From: Bacillota bacterium
Lineage (GTDB): Bacteria; Bacillota; Clostridia; Acetivibrionales; DTU013
Assembly: GCA_023433505.1 (NCBI GenBank)
Contig: JAEZCO010000021.1
Location: 74,155-138,154, forward strand
Direction of reading: 5' to 3'
DNA: 64,000 nt
This document shows positions 51,124 to 59,550 of the stretch, piece after piece. The notes under the pieces are model-generated. The model had not been told where the DNA came from. It was given only the letters and a program-made list of their open reading frames with translations, and made no database searches. A program made the position numbers and the translations under genes. Position 1 is the stretch's first letter; every line of letters starts with the position of its first letter.

Positions 51124-52173
51124 TCACCACCCATAAAGGTCCCAGTTCTTATCTCCCTTTAAATCCGTAGACTGACGCACTATCAGGTTTATGGGGAGCT
51201 CGTGGCAGGCGGCCCCCGGCTCTTCATGCTCCATCTTCCTTATAAGAATCTCTACAGCGGCAACTCCCAGCTTGTATTTGGGAATGTTTATCGTCGTAAG
51301 GGACGGCTCTATGATGGAAGCCACAAAAGTATTGTCAAAGCCGACCACTTTTATCTCTTCCGGAATCTTACGCCCATGCTCCTTGATTGCTTTGATGGCG
51401 CCGATAGCCATCTGGTCATTGGCTGCAAACACGCCATCAAACTCTTCCCCGTTGATCAGAAGCTGCTTGATGGTCTGATAGCCGCTAAGGGGAGAAAAAT
51501 CACCTTCCAGGATGTGTTCATTCCCAAATTCCAGTCCCCTCTTGTGAAGCTCATCCCGCAACCCTTGCAATCTGTCCTTCACCATACACGAATTCAGCGG
51601 CCCGGTAATATGAACGAGCCTTTTACAGCCGCAATCCGTCAAATGCCTGGCTGCAAGCCTTCCCCCCTCCAGATTGTTGACCAGAACAGAGTCAATCCCA
51701 TACTCATCCATTCTTCTTTCGAGGCTCACAACCGGTATCCTTTTCTTTGCATTGCCAAGGGAAGACAAGCTTTTAAAATATTCCACCTCGCCCATGTCCG
51801 CCACCGAATCGATAATGATGCCGTCCAGCCAGCTGCTTTCAAGCATTTGCACAAACCGCTTCTCCGTGTCGAGGCTGTCGTCGGTATTGCAGAAGGTAAT
51901 TCCATACCCGCCTTTGGAAGCAGTGTCCTGTATCCCCTTTATGACCTGCGGGAAGAAAACCCGGTTTATGTTCGTAATAATGACGCCGATGGACATGGTT
52001 TTCTTGCTTTTGAGGCTGCGGGCCAGAGGGTCCACCTCGTAATTCAATTCGGCAATTACCCGGTTTATTTTTGCCTTAAGCTCATCACTGACATATTTGG
52101 TGTCATTTATAACATTCGACACGGTGGATATTGATACGCCAGCCTTTTTTGCGACATCTTTTATACCTGCCAT
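51124..52173 (-). CDS. LacI-family transcriptional regulator
   Basis: 349 residues. The N-terminal HTH is IKDVAKKAGVSISTVSNVIN, followed by the hinge helix region ADPLARSLKSKKTM-like VDPLARSLKSKKTM. The periplasmic-binding-protein-like sensor covers about 60-340, with GVIITNINRVFFPQVIKGIQ and DGVFAANDQMAIGAIKAIKE and VGFDNTFVASIIEPSLTTIN. It probably represses the downstream sugar isomerase and epimerase genes and itself, through AAACGTTT palindromes on both sides. Confidence 0.95.
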   Translation of the reverse strand: MAGIKDVAKKAGVSISTVSNVINDTKYVSDELKAKINRVIAELNYEVDPLARSLKSKKTMSIGVIITNINRVFFPQVIKGIQDTASKGGYGITFCNTDDSLDTEKRFVQMLESSWLDGIIIDSVADMGEVEYFKSLSSLGNAKKRIPVVSLERRMDEYGIDSVLVNNLEGGRLAARHLTDCGCKRLVHITGPLNSCMVKDRLQGLRDELHKRGLEFGNEHILEGDFSPLSGYQTIKQLLINGEEFDGVFAANDQMAIGAIKAIKEHGRKIPEEIKVVGFDNTFVASIIEPSLTTINIPKYKLGVAAVEILIRKMEHEEPGAACHELPINLIVRQSTDLKGDKNWDLYGW

Positions 52174-52260
52174 AAGGTATCCTTACCCCTATTAAAAAAT
52201 TTGCTGCGAGCCCCCTGGAGCTCCAGACTCCTGATAAATATATCAATTCCGATATCTTGT

Positions 52261-52380
52261 ATAAGTTGAACTAAATAATTAGGGCGCCCCTGTCATCCTG
52301 AGAAAGCGAAGTACCTGCAATTGCCGCAGTAGGATTCTTCGCTGCCGCTTAGAATGGCAAGGCTGCTTAGTTCATCTTAT
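52261..52380. repeat. 120-bp MITE-like inverted-repeat element, family C
   Basis: The ends ATAAGTTGAACTAA and TTAGTTCATCTTAT are inverse with one mismatch. Inner segments also pair: CTGTCATCCTGAG with CTTAGAATGGCA, and AGCGAAGTACCTGC with GCAGTAGGATTCTTCGCT. It lies upstream of the lacI-like gene and separates it from a possible operator at 52389. Confidence 0.75.
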
Positions 52381-52388
52381 ATTCTGCA

Positions 52389-52400
52389 GAAAAACGTTTC
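52389..52400. promoter_or_regulatory. Second AAACGTTT operator candidate upstream of lacI
   Basis: GAAAAACGTTTC contains the palindromic core AAACGTTT. It is about 216 bp upstream of the regulator start. Looping with 51068-51085 is conceivable. Confidence 0.45.
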
Positions 52401-52458
52401 TCCATTATTTATTATATGTCAGCAAATAAATTTTTTCAATAGGATTGTGAAATTAAAA

Positions 52459-52483
52459 CCCGGCTGCAGTGCTGGCAGCCGGG
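52459..52483 (-). terminator. Terminator of the EamA-type gene
   Basis: Perfect 9-bp stem CCCGGCTGC and GCAGCCGGG with a 7-base loop. On the minus strand TTTTAATTT follows. It lies about 95 bases after the stop at 52578. Confidence 0.85.
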
Positions 52484-52577
52484 CCGAATATTTTTCACCT
52501 TTTGTTTTTCTCATTACTGGCAAATCACTTCTGTTTTTTTAAAACGATCGTCCCAAGGCGGCTCTCTCCGGAATTTC

Positions 52578-53003
52578 CTACTTGTTAATGAGCACCAATC
52601 CGGCAATGCATAATACCGCACCCAATATTTTGTTCAGTTCAAACCCTTCTTTAAAAAACAAAATTCCAATTGGGATCAGGATAATGGCGAGGATGATATT
52701 GGCCACCAGGGAACCGACGCTTATGTTCCAGCCGGCCCTGTATGCCATAAGGTAGCCAAGCTCAAGGCCGACAATGGCAACGCCCAGGGCGATGCTTGTC
52801 CAGTTTATGTCCTTGATTGACTGGAAGAAGCCTTTTTCTGATTTGAAAAACTGATATGCAATGATGGTGAGAACTGTGGCCGTCAGATAGGTCACAAGCA
52901 GCGCAGAAAAAGGATTGATCTTCTCCGGCGTTGACTTCTGGCATATATTATATATAACATTGGATGCGACGATTAAAACAATGGAAAACACATAAAAAAA
53001 CAT
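52578..53003 (-). CDS. Half-size EamA/DMT-type membrane transporter
   Basis: 141 residues with four or five membrane segments and a single EamA repeat, of the size of small multidrug-resistance-like proteins. The C-terminal FKEGFELNKILGAVLCIAGL (then VLINK) is typical of EamA repeats. It probably works as a dimer in the cytoplasmic membrane. Substrate unknown. A strong terminator follows, so it is a single-gene unit. A GGGTGAAA-like site precedes the ATG and is weak. Confidence 0.85.
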   Translation of the reverse strand: MFFYVFSIVLIVASNVIYNICQKSTPEKINPFSALLVTYLTATVLTIIAYQFFKSEKGFFQSIKDINWTSIALGVAIVGLELGYLMAYRAGWNISVGSLVANIILAIILIPIGILFFKEGFELNKILGAVLCIAGLVLINK

Positions 53004-53286
53004 TTGATTTCACCCTCTATCTTCCTTTTGCTGCAGAAAATCCATAACTTATTTACCGCATATCAGCTATTATATATGTAACAGGCCAAGTCTTGCAACA
53101 CTTGTATTCAATATCTTTTTACACTCCGGCAGCCATTTATGCCAGGGCTTCAAATGTAAAATAGCTCTTTCCTTTCGCGCGGACATGCAGTAAAATATTC
53201 ACAGCAAACATTCGGAAGGAACCGGTTTGATAAGGTTTATACACCTTAACAGGCTGAGACATCTCTAGGAGGGGATTGACAATTTT

Positions 53287-53757
53287 ATGGCAATAGAAAA
53301 AGTACGTGAGGATTTACTCAAATGGGGTAAGGCCTCCGCCATTGTTGAACTTGATACTTCCAGCGCAACGGTGGAGCTGGCTGCGCAGGCATTGGGCGTG
53401 GAGCCTGCGAGAATCGCCAAGACGATTAGCTTCAAAAGCGCTGAAAGCGCCCTTCTGGTCGTCGCCGCCGGAGATGCCAGGACCGACAATGCCAAATTCA
53501 AAGCGGAATTCGGCATAAAAGCAAGAATGCTGACGCCGGAAGAGGTTCTTGAATACACGGGGCATGCTGTTGGCGGAGTTTGCCCCTTCGGCCTGAAAAG
53601 CGAGCTGCCCGTTTATCTGGATATTTCAATGAAAAGGTTTGAAACGGTGTACCCCGCCTGCGGAAGCAGCAATTCGGCCATTGAGCTCACCTGTGACGAA
53701 CTGGAGAGGTATTCGGGCAGTGTCAGATGGGTGGATGTGTGCAGAAATTGGGAGTAA
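53287..53757 (+). CDS. YbaK/EbsC-family aminoacyl-tRNA deacylase
   Basis: 156 residues. YbaK fold motifs: ELAAQALGVEPARIAKTISF (with the conserved Lys), AGDARTDNAKFKAEFG, VLEYTGHAVGGVCPFGLKSE and YPACGSSNSAIELTCDELER. This matches proteins that remove misacylated amino acids from tRNA-Pro or tRNA-Cys. Length is normal. GGAGG is 14 bases before the ATG, a somewhat long gap. It is followed after 24 bases by a P-loop kinase gene and may be co-transcribed. Confidence 0.93.
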   Translation: MAIEKVREDLLKWGKASAIVELDTSSATVELAAQALGVEPARIAKTISFKSAESALLVVAAGDARTDNAKFKAEFGIKARMLTPEEVLEYTGHAVGGVCPFGLKSELPVYLDISMKRFETVYPACGSSNSAIELTCDELERYSGSVRWVDVCRNWE

Positions 53758-53781
53758 TTTAAGCTAAGGAGGCAGGCTGGG

Positions 53782-54363
53782 ATGGTTATTTTAATCGGCG
53801 GTGTCAGCTGCACCGGAAAAACAGTGATGGCCCAGAGATTGCTTGAAAAATATAAGATTCCGTATTTGTCCATCGACCATATAAAAATGGGATTGATCCG
53901 CGGGAACCAGTATTGTGATTTTTCAGCCACGGACGATGACGACGTGCTTGCAAATAAGCTATGGCCTATTGTCAAGGGCATTATAATGACCAATATTGAG
54001 AATGGGCAGCACATCATTATCGAAGGATACTATCTGCCGCCGGAACATGTCGGGGATTTTGAACCTGAGTATTTGCAGCAGATTGTTGCGCTGTATATCG
54101 GTTTTTCAACGAATTATCTCCGGCAGCATTTTGATTCCGGGATTATGGGACATAAAAGCGAAATAGAACAAAAGGGTTATGATGCCGGCTATATGAACCC
54201 CGATAATTTTACCAGACTCCATACACAGCTCAAAGAGCGCTGCAGGAAAAACCATACGGAGTTCTTTGAAATTAATGATGATTACACGGGTGAAATCATC
54301 AGGGCATATGAGTGGGTTGATGAACAGATAAAAGCAAAGCGAAGAATCTTTTTAAAGAGTTGA
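53782..54363 (+). CDS. P-loop kinase-like NTPase
   Basis: 193 residues. The Walker A motif GGVSCTGKTVMAQRLLEKY is at the N-terminus, then SIDHIKMGLIRG. A Walker-B-like HIIIEGYYLPP follows near residues 75-85, and a lid-like RCRKNHTEFFEINDDY lies near the end. It is related to zeta-toxin or 2-phosphoglycerate kinase-like small kinases, but the substrate is unknown. AAGGAGG precedes the ATG. It may be in one unit with the YbaK gene. Confidence 0.75.
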   Translation: MVILIGGVSCTGKTVMAQRLLEKYKIPYLSIDHIKMGLIRGNQYCDFSATDDDDVLANKLWPIVKGIIMTNIENGQHIIIEGYYLPPEHVGDFEPEYLQQIVALYIGFSTNYLRQHFDSGIMGHKSEIEQKGYDAGYMNPDNFTRLHTQLKERCRKNHTEFFEINDDYTGEIIRAYEWVDEQIKAKRRIFLKS

Positions 54364-54416
54364 AGAAGATCCTTCGCAAGTATTTGGGATTCCCAGATTA
54401 AATCTACAGGGCCGGG

Positions 54417-55667
54417 TCAGCTCCCCCGGCTATACCCAACAGCATTGTTTTCACGCATCAATTCCGACTCCTTAAGCCTTGACGCCAGGAATACGTTAAA
54501 GAGCATCAAAATGATCATTCCCACCATGGGCATCAGCATTGAGCCGGTTTCAGGGGACTTCAGCAAATCCATGGCGAAGATGAAGATGATGCCGGCCAAC
54601 TGACCCATGGTCATGAGTACTCCGGTAGATGTGCCTTCCGGCGCAGGATACCCGATTTCCGCACAATATTGAAATCCGATGGGCGCCGTACTCAGCATAA
54701 AGAAGCCCAAAACCCCTGCAGAGACCAGCAGCAGCCAATAGCTCCGGGCGTAGGTTATGCCGATTAAGCCGGGAATACTGCCGACGACAGCCAGCAATAT
54801 GAATCCGGACCTGTTGCGGAACCGGTCCGAGAGCATGGGGATGATTGCAGAGCCAAGCACTCCGAAGGCCACCATCAAGCCGCCCATTATGCCGGCTTGT
54901 TCCGAAGTGAAGCCCCTGGGCTTGACAACGTTCTCTATCCAGGTAGACATGCCGTTGAATACGCCAAGCCCGATGAAAAATATGATATTGAAAATAATAA
55001 AGTCTTTCTTTTTTATCATCTGTTTCAGGCCGTCAAAGACAAGGGCGCGTTCTTCCTGTTCCGGGGAGCATTGAGGCGTTGGAGGCTGTTCTCTTGCAAA
55101 TATTATGAAGGCCGCTAATGCGATGACGGATATAACTCCGTAAAGTATCAGCATATAGGACATGGAATGCACTTGCGTCAAGTAGGGAGTCAATGCCAGT
55201 CCCGCGATGAGTCCCACATACCCTGCAAGCCATGACATCCCTGTCGCGGTAGCCCGCTCCTTCAATGGGAACCATTTTGCCGCAACCTTTGAAACGGCGT
55301 TGACGATCAATGGCTGCCCAGCGGCAATACCGATCTGGCATAGCAAAACCAAAACATAGCTGTCGGCAAGGACCCCCCGCAGCATACCGAAAATACCGGT
55401 CATAAGCGCGCCAAGCCCCGCAGAAACACGGAATCCGTAAGTGTCAATCAGCCATGACGCAGGAAAGGACACAAAAATATATACAATCATAAAAACCATG
55501 GAAAGCATCCCGATGCTGAGGTCCGATACGTTATAGTAGGCAACGGCACTGCTGGTGATAGAGGCAAAGGTAATCCAGAGCAGCTGCTGGACCCCCATGA
55601 CAAGCATGAATACAAGTAAAACAATCCATCGGTAACGGTATGTGGTGATTCCCAAATTATTACTCAT
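54417..55667 (-). CDS. MFS transporter
   Basis: About 416 residues from the ATG at 55667 (MSNNLGITTYRYRWIVLLVF), with GGGGG 6 bases upstream, and 12 membrane segments. The loop between segments 2 and 3 is degenerate (SWLIDTYGFRVSAGLGALM). The family resembles NarK/NNP or oxalate-formate-type carriers, but substrate cannot be given. The central loop holds SPEQEERALVFDGLKQMIKK. An imperfect palindrome at 55705-55746 lies just upstream. Confidence 0.88.
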   Translation of the reverse strand: MSNNLGITTYRYRWIVLLVFMLVMGVQQLLWITFASITSSAVAYYNVSDLSIGMLSMVFMIVYIFVSFPASWLIDTYGFRVSAGLGALMTGIFGMLRGVLADSYVLVLLCQIGIAAGQPLIVNAVSKVAAKWFPLKERATATGMSWLAGYVGLIAGLALTPYLTQVHSMSYMLILYGVISVIALAAFIIFAREQPPTPQCSPEQEERALVFDGLKQMIKKKDFIIFNIIFFIGLGVFNGMSTWIENVVKPRGFTSEQAGIMGGLMVAFGVLGSAIIPMLSDRFRNRSGFILLAVVGSIPGLIGITYARSYWLLLVSAGVLGFFMLSTAPIGFQYCAEIGYPAPEGTSTGVLMTMGQLAGIIFIFAMDLLKSPETGSMLMPMVGMIILMLFNVFLASRLKESELMRENNAVGYSRGS

Positions 55668-55704
55668 CTGCATCCCCCATAACATTTCACATAAAATGAA
55701 TTTT

Positions 55705-55746
55705 ATAACGGCCTGATTCAAAAATTAATTTTTGATGCCTCGTTAT
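55705..55746. repeat. 42-bp imperfect palindrome upstream of the MFS gene
   Basis: ATAACGGCCTGATTC and GATGCCTCGTTAT flank CAAAAATTAATTTTTG. The complement starts ATAACGAGGCATCAAAAA, identical to the start of the PDH leader element at 38489. It shows that this motif is dispersed in the genome. Confidence 0.65.
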
Positions 55747-56037
55747 TAAACCTATTATAGCATATTAATGATACAAAGAGATAATGCAGTCTGTGAAGTT
55801 TCACTCTATCCGGTGAGCGGCCTCGATTGGGTAGCAGCGCGTGCGATAGACCTCTTAAATTCAGCAAATTAAGTTGAATTTGGTAGTTTTAAAGAGAAAT
55901 CACGCCTTTATTTACAACTAATAACATAATATAATATTCGATTATGTGTAATATAGAGATAGGATTTAAAATTCATGGCCGCAAATATTACATAGCTTCT
56001 AAAGAGGGTTGTTATATATGATTGGGAGGATTCGTCG
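55747..56037. other. Intergenic region between divergent genes
   Basis: AT-rich at both ends, with TATAAT-like sequence near 55930 that may serve the ROK gene. No gene, RNA or clear terminator was recognised. Confidence 0.4.
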
Positions 56038-57009
56038 ATGAAATATAATATTGGAGTGGAACTGGGTGTTTGTAATACGGTGGTAGCCGTAGTGGATAAA
56101 TATGGGCATTTAATTCGCAAGGACTCGCAGCCTACCATTCCAGACCGGCCATATACGGAAATTGTAAAGGATACTGCGGAGCTCATAAAAGATATGCTGG
56201 CTTATGAAGGCATTGATGTAAAAAACATCAAATGCATAGGCATCGGCTGTCCAGGCATACCCAACAGCAAAGAGGGGACCATTATAAGAAGCCACTCCCT
56301 GCACTTTCACAATACGCCGGTCCGCCTGGAGATGCAGAAATATTGTCATTTGCCGGTATATGTGGAAAACAGTTCAAACTGCGCAGCCCTGGCGGAAAGT
56401 GTCTCCGGCGCGGCTGAGGATATTGATTTTTCCGTGACGATCAAAATCGGCAACGGCATCGGCTGCGGAATCATCGTTAATAATGAGATATACAGCGGCT
56501 TCAACTTCGCAGGAGCGGAACCGGGCCACATGGTCATCGCAATGGGGGGCGAGCCCTGCGCCTGCGGAAGACAGGGATGCTGGGAGGCTTACGCCTCCGC
56601 CAATGCACTCATCCGGCAAACCCGGGAAGCCGCCGAAAAGAACCCCAACTCCCTGATTCACTCCGTTGTTAATAATGACCTGTCCCAAATCAGCGTCCAT
56701 ACGGCTTTTGATGCCGCAAAACTTGGCGATGAGGTTGCGAAGGATGTTATTGCCAGATACCTGGAATATCTGGGTGAGGGTATCATGAACATCATCAATG
56801 TAATCATGCCCGAAGCAATCATCATCAGCGGCGAAATCAGCAAGCTTGGAGAGGTGCTGCTGAAGCCGCTAAGGGAGATTGTCAACACCAGGATCTACAG
56901 CAAGGATATCACCCAGCCCGAATTGAAAACCGCAGAGCTGGGCAATGCCGCAATTGTAATCGGCGCCGCTATGCTGGGAGAATACCGCGGAAGAAGTGTC
57001 CATGTTTAG
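56038..57009 (+). CDS. ROK-family sugar kinase (glucokinase-like)
   Basis: 323 residues. N-terminal NIGVELGVCNTVVAVVDKYG is the phosphate-binding region. Later come GIGCPGIPNSKEGTIIRSHS, ENSSNCAALAESVSGAAEDI (catalytic Asp of ROK kinases is replaced around N-S-S-N-C-A), IGNGIGCGIIVNNEIYSGFN, and the zinc motif EPCACGRQGCWEAYASANAL. No HTH is fused, so it is a kinase rather than a regulator. GGGAGG lies 8 bases upstream. It probably phosphorylates glucose or a related hexose. The conserved catalytic DN-type residue appears as SN here and should be checked. Confidence 0.85.
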   Translation: MKYNIGVELGVCNTVVAVVDKYGHLIRKDSQPTIPDRPYTEIVKDTAELIKDMLAYEGIDVKNIKCIGIGCPGIPNSKEGTIIRSHSLHFHNTPVRLEMQKYCHLPVYVENSSNCAALAESVSGAAEDIDFSVTIKIGNGIGCGIIVNNEIYSGFNFAGAEPGHMVIAMGGEPCACGRQGCWEAYASANALIRQTREAAEKNPNSLIHSVVNNDLSQISVHTAFDAAKLGDEVAKDVIARYLEYLGEGIMNIINVIMPEAIIISGEISKLGEVLLKPLREIVNTRIYSKDITQPELKTAELGNAAIVIGAAMLGEYRGRSVHV

Positions 57010-57029
57010 GAGAACTGCAAATATTACTT
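57009..57029. repeat. Fragment of repeat family A
   Basis: GGAGAACTGCAAATATTACT repeats the family A end with one change. It overlaps the ROK stop codon by one base and the end of the convergent gene. Confidence 0.6.
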
Positions 57030-57849
57030 AGCAGGCATCATCGGACAAGGATAATCCGTACCCGCTTTCTATAAGCTTTGTAAGCCTTGACAATATCCTT
57101 GCCGCGGGAGCGCCGTCAATAACATCGTGGTCAACGGATACGGTCATATACAGATACTCCCGTACTTCTATCCTGTCATCGGCTACGCCGGGCTTTTTAA
57201 TAATGGAACCCACTGCAAAGGAAAGAGGGTGAACGCTCATGGGAATGACCCAGCCGTTGATTTTTCCGGCCATGCCGACGGAGGTTATCAGCACCGTTCC
57301 CATGCTCTGCTTTGTGAGAAACGGACTTCGGATCAAGTGCCGCCACAGCATTTTTCTTATGAATGCAGGCATTGAATAATAAGCCTTCATCAGTCGTCCG
57401 CTTTTCTTTTCACCCAGGACAAAATCCCCTTCACCGTCTATTTCCTGTCTCTGCCCGTTCCTGATCTCCTCGCAGATTTCCGAAATGCTTTTCTCGTTTG
57501 TTTTCCGGATGACATAGGGCAGAGGGACTTTTTCGCCCTGGACCTCTCTTTCGATCATTACGGAGATGTCGATGTCCTCAAAGATTACCACCTTCCGCTT
57601 GCCCCTTCGGATCCCGTGGATTTCCCTGTACTCTTCGACAGCTTTACTGATGCATTTGATCAGCCATGAATTGAAGGAAATATTTTTATCCTGCCGCTTG
57701 TTTTCGGTGATCATTTTCCTGGCATCTGTAACATCCAGCTCGATTAAGGCTTTGATATGATGCTTCATTTTACTGACTGCCCCAATGTCAATGGTGCCGA
57801 TCCTGCTTGACGGAAAGGACTCTGTACGGTATTGGCCAATGTGTTTCAT
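57028..57849 (-). CDS. Stand-alone 2-oxoacid dehydrogenase acyltransferase (E2) catalytic domain
   Basis: 273 residues made up only of the E2 catalytic fold. The active site is VSVDHDVIDGAPAARILSRL near the C-terminus, with His and Asp in the HxxxDG pattern. VLITSVGMAGKINGWVIPMS matches the fold core. There is no lipoyl domain, no subunit-binding domain and no E1 gene beside it. Such lone E2-like proteins are common in Clostridia and of unknown role, perhaps CoA-dependent acyl transfer as in chloramphenicol acetyltransferase relatives. Confidence 0.88.
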   Translation of the reverse strand: MKHIGQYRTESFPSSRIGTIDIGAVSKMKHHIKALIELDVTDARKMITENKRQDKNISFNSWLIKCISKAVEEYREIHGIRRGKRKVVIFEDIDISVMIEREVQGEKVPLPYVIRKTNEKSISEICEEIRNGQRQEIDGEGDFVLGEKKSGRLMKAYYSMPAFIRKMLWRHLIRSPFLTKQSMGTVLITSVGMAGKINGWVIPMSVHPLSFAVGSIIKKPGVADDRIEVREYLYMTVSVDHDVIDGAPAARILSRLTKLIESGYGLSLSDDAC

Positions 57850-57966
57850 GCACTATCCTCCAGCGTGATATACCCATATTTTCCGCTATGGGTCTTAAGT
57901 TTACAAGAAAATTTGCATAATCCTATTATACTATTGAATCATTGAGTATAATCGCTCAGCAAAATA

Positions 57967-57999
57967 AAAAAAATCAGTGCATGGTCGGCACTGATTTTT
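57967..57999 (-). terminator. Terminator of the flavoprotein gene
   Basis: AAAATCAGTGC and GCACTGATTTT with loop ATGGTCG, followed by a T-run on the minus strand. It lies 11 bases after the stop at 58011 and is probably active in both directions. Confidence 0.88.
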
Positions 58000-58010
58000 T
58001 GTCGACTGCC

Positions 58011-59222
58011 TTATTGTCTGTTATGCAGACTATCAATCAATTCACTTACAGTAATCCTGGAAAAATCCGCCTCCAGTGAGGTCCCTTTTTCTATGGCTGT
58101 TTTCAACACCGGGGACCTTCTGGTATCGCCGATAACGATGGCGCCTGCGACCTTTCCGTCCTTGATAAGAATCTTATAGTACTGGCCCTCGTCATTTTCT
58201 TCCGCCACAATATTGGTTGCCTTGCTTTCATCCACACAGCCCATGGAAAACAGGGTCAGTTTGAAAGCGTTCAGGGTTATCACGGGAACAACCGGCTGGT
58301 ACACCGACTCCCTGCCCGCAATATTATAGCCTGCAACCTTGCCAAGGGCCATGTTGATATTCCATGAGCCCGCCACATTGCCGTTGAATTCCGCAACGTC
58401 ACCCGCGGCATAAACACCGTCAACATTTGTTTCCATCTTTTCATTGACGACAATCCCTTTTCTGCACGCAATGGAAGTATCCCGGACGACTCCCGTATTC
58501 GGCCTGATTCCGACGGAATAAATCACCTTGCTGCCTGGCAAAAGCTGGCCCGTACTTGTGATGATGCCTTCTACCCCATGATTTCCGGAGATGCTGCTGA
58601 CCTTGGTATTCAGGTGCATATCGATGCCAAAAGCCTCTACGGCTTTCCGGAGTATTTCCGATGCCCTTTCGTCCAATTGATTGGGCATTGCCCTTGGGAG
58701 AAGCTCGACGATTGAAACGCCGGCACCGTGCTGATACAGGCTCCAGGCTGTCTCCAGGCCCTGAATGCCCCCGCCTATGACAATGACCTGTTCACCTTTT
58801 TTTATTTGCTCCTGCATGTCCAAGGCATCCTGTAATGTCCTTAAAGAGAATACTCCAGGCATATCGATTCCTTCAACCGGCGGTTTGAAATTACCCGCGC
58901 CATTGGCAAATAGCAGTTTATCATATTTCATGCTGGTGTTATCCGATAAAATGACTTCCTTGTTTTCCGTACTGACCCCGGATACCGTTTTACCTACGGA
59001 GACAGCGATATTATTTTCTTTATACCAATCCTTTTTCTGAATCAGCAAATTATCTTCCGACAGCTCGCCAAACAAATTTTTTGAAAGCTTTATCCGGTAA
59101 TACGGATAAAACGGCTCATCTCCAAATACGGTTATTTCAGCTTCTGCATCCACTTCTCTTATAGCCTTTAAGGCAGTTGTACCTGCTATTCCGCTTCCCA
59201 CTACAATAATTTTTTGTGTCAT
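58011..59222 (-). CDS. NAD(P)H-dependent flavoprotein, rubredoxin-reductase-like
   Basis: 403 residues of the pyridine nucleotide-disulfide oxidoreductase class. FAD site IIVVGSGIAGTTALKAIREV, NAD site VIVIGGGIQGLETAWSLYQH, and the second FAD motif TNVDGVYAAGDVAEFNG are intact. There is no redox disulfide, and the C-terminus is of the NirB/NroR type. Clostridial NroR transfers electrons to rubredoxin in oxygen defence, which fits, but nitrite reductase-like relatives cannot be excluded. It is monocistronic with a terminator. Confidence 0.88.
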   Translation of the reverse strand: MTQKIIVVGSGIAGTTALKAIREVDAEAEITVFGDEPFYPYYRIKLSKNLFGELSEDNLLIQKKDWYKENNIAVSVGKTVSGVSTENKEVILSDNTSMKYDKLLFANGAGNFKPPVEGIDMPGVFSLRTLQDALDMQEQIKKGEQVIVIGGGIQGLETAWSLYQHGAGVSIVELLPRAMPNQLDERASEILRKAVEAFGIDMHLNTKVSSISGNHGVEGIITSTGQLLPGSKVIYSVGIRPNTGVVRDTSIACRKGIVVNEKMETNVDGVYAAGDVAEFNGNVAGSWNINMALGKVAGYNIAGRESVYQPVVPVITLNAFKLTLFSMGCVDESKATNIVAEENDEGQYYKILIKDGKVAGAIVIGDTRRSPVLKTAIEKGTSLEADFSRITVSELIDSLHNRQ

Positions 59223-59425
59223 TTATGTTCCTGCCTCATTCAATATTTTCTATATTTTACTATTCTCTTTATCTTGTAACAACCAATTTTTTGTTTTATT
59301 TATTCCCTTATATTATCCTATTATATCGGCAATTGCAAATAAAGATCCTGTAATTTTACACAATTATTTTACGAATAGCTTTAGGTTCAAGTCCGCATAA
59401 TAATACCGAGACGATGGTCTTAGTA

Positions 59426-59523
59426 AGCACTGGCGAAAATATAACTTCCGATAATCTTTTCCGGGCAACTACGCTTTGCGCTGCATTCCCCAGAAAAGAA
59501 TCGGAATTAATACTTCCGGTGCT
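59426..59523. repeat. Short inverted-repeat element, family A, upstream of csp
   Basis: AGCACTGGCGAAAATATAAC (then TTCCGAT) and the inverse ATCGGAATTAATACTTCCGG (then TGCT) form the ends of a 98-bp imperfect hairpin. The inner part TCTTTTCCGGG pairs with CCCCAGAAAAGA. It lies 27 bases before the cold-shock gene and may belong to its 5' leader. Confidence 0.7.
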
Positions 59524-59550
59524 CTTAAGTGTTTAGGAGGTAAAACAATC

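Noticed and set aside
53221..53286. Segment with AGGCTGAGA, part of the TPP riboswitch consensus
   Set aside because: The rest of the THI box is missing, and the downstream YbaK gene is not a thiamine gene.
59384..59394. GGTTCAAGTCC, similar to a tRNA T-arm
   Set aside because: No anticodon or acceptor stems can be formed around it, and the flanks are AT-rich non-tRNA sequence.
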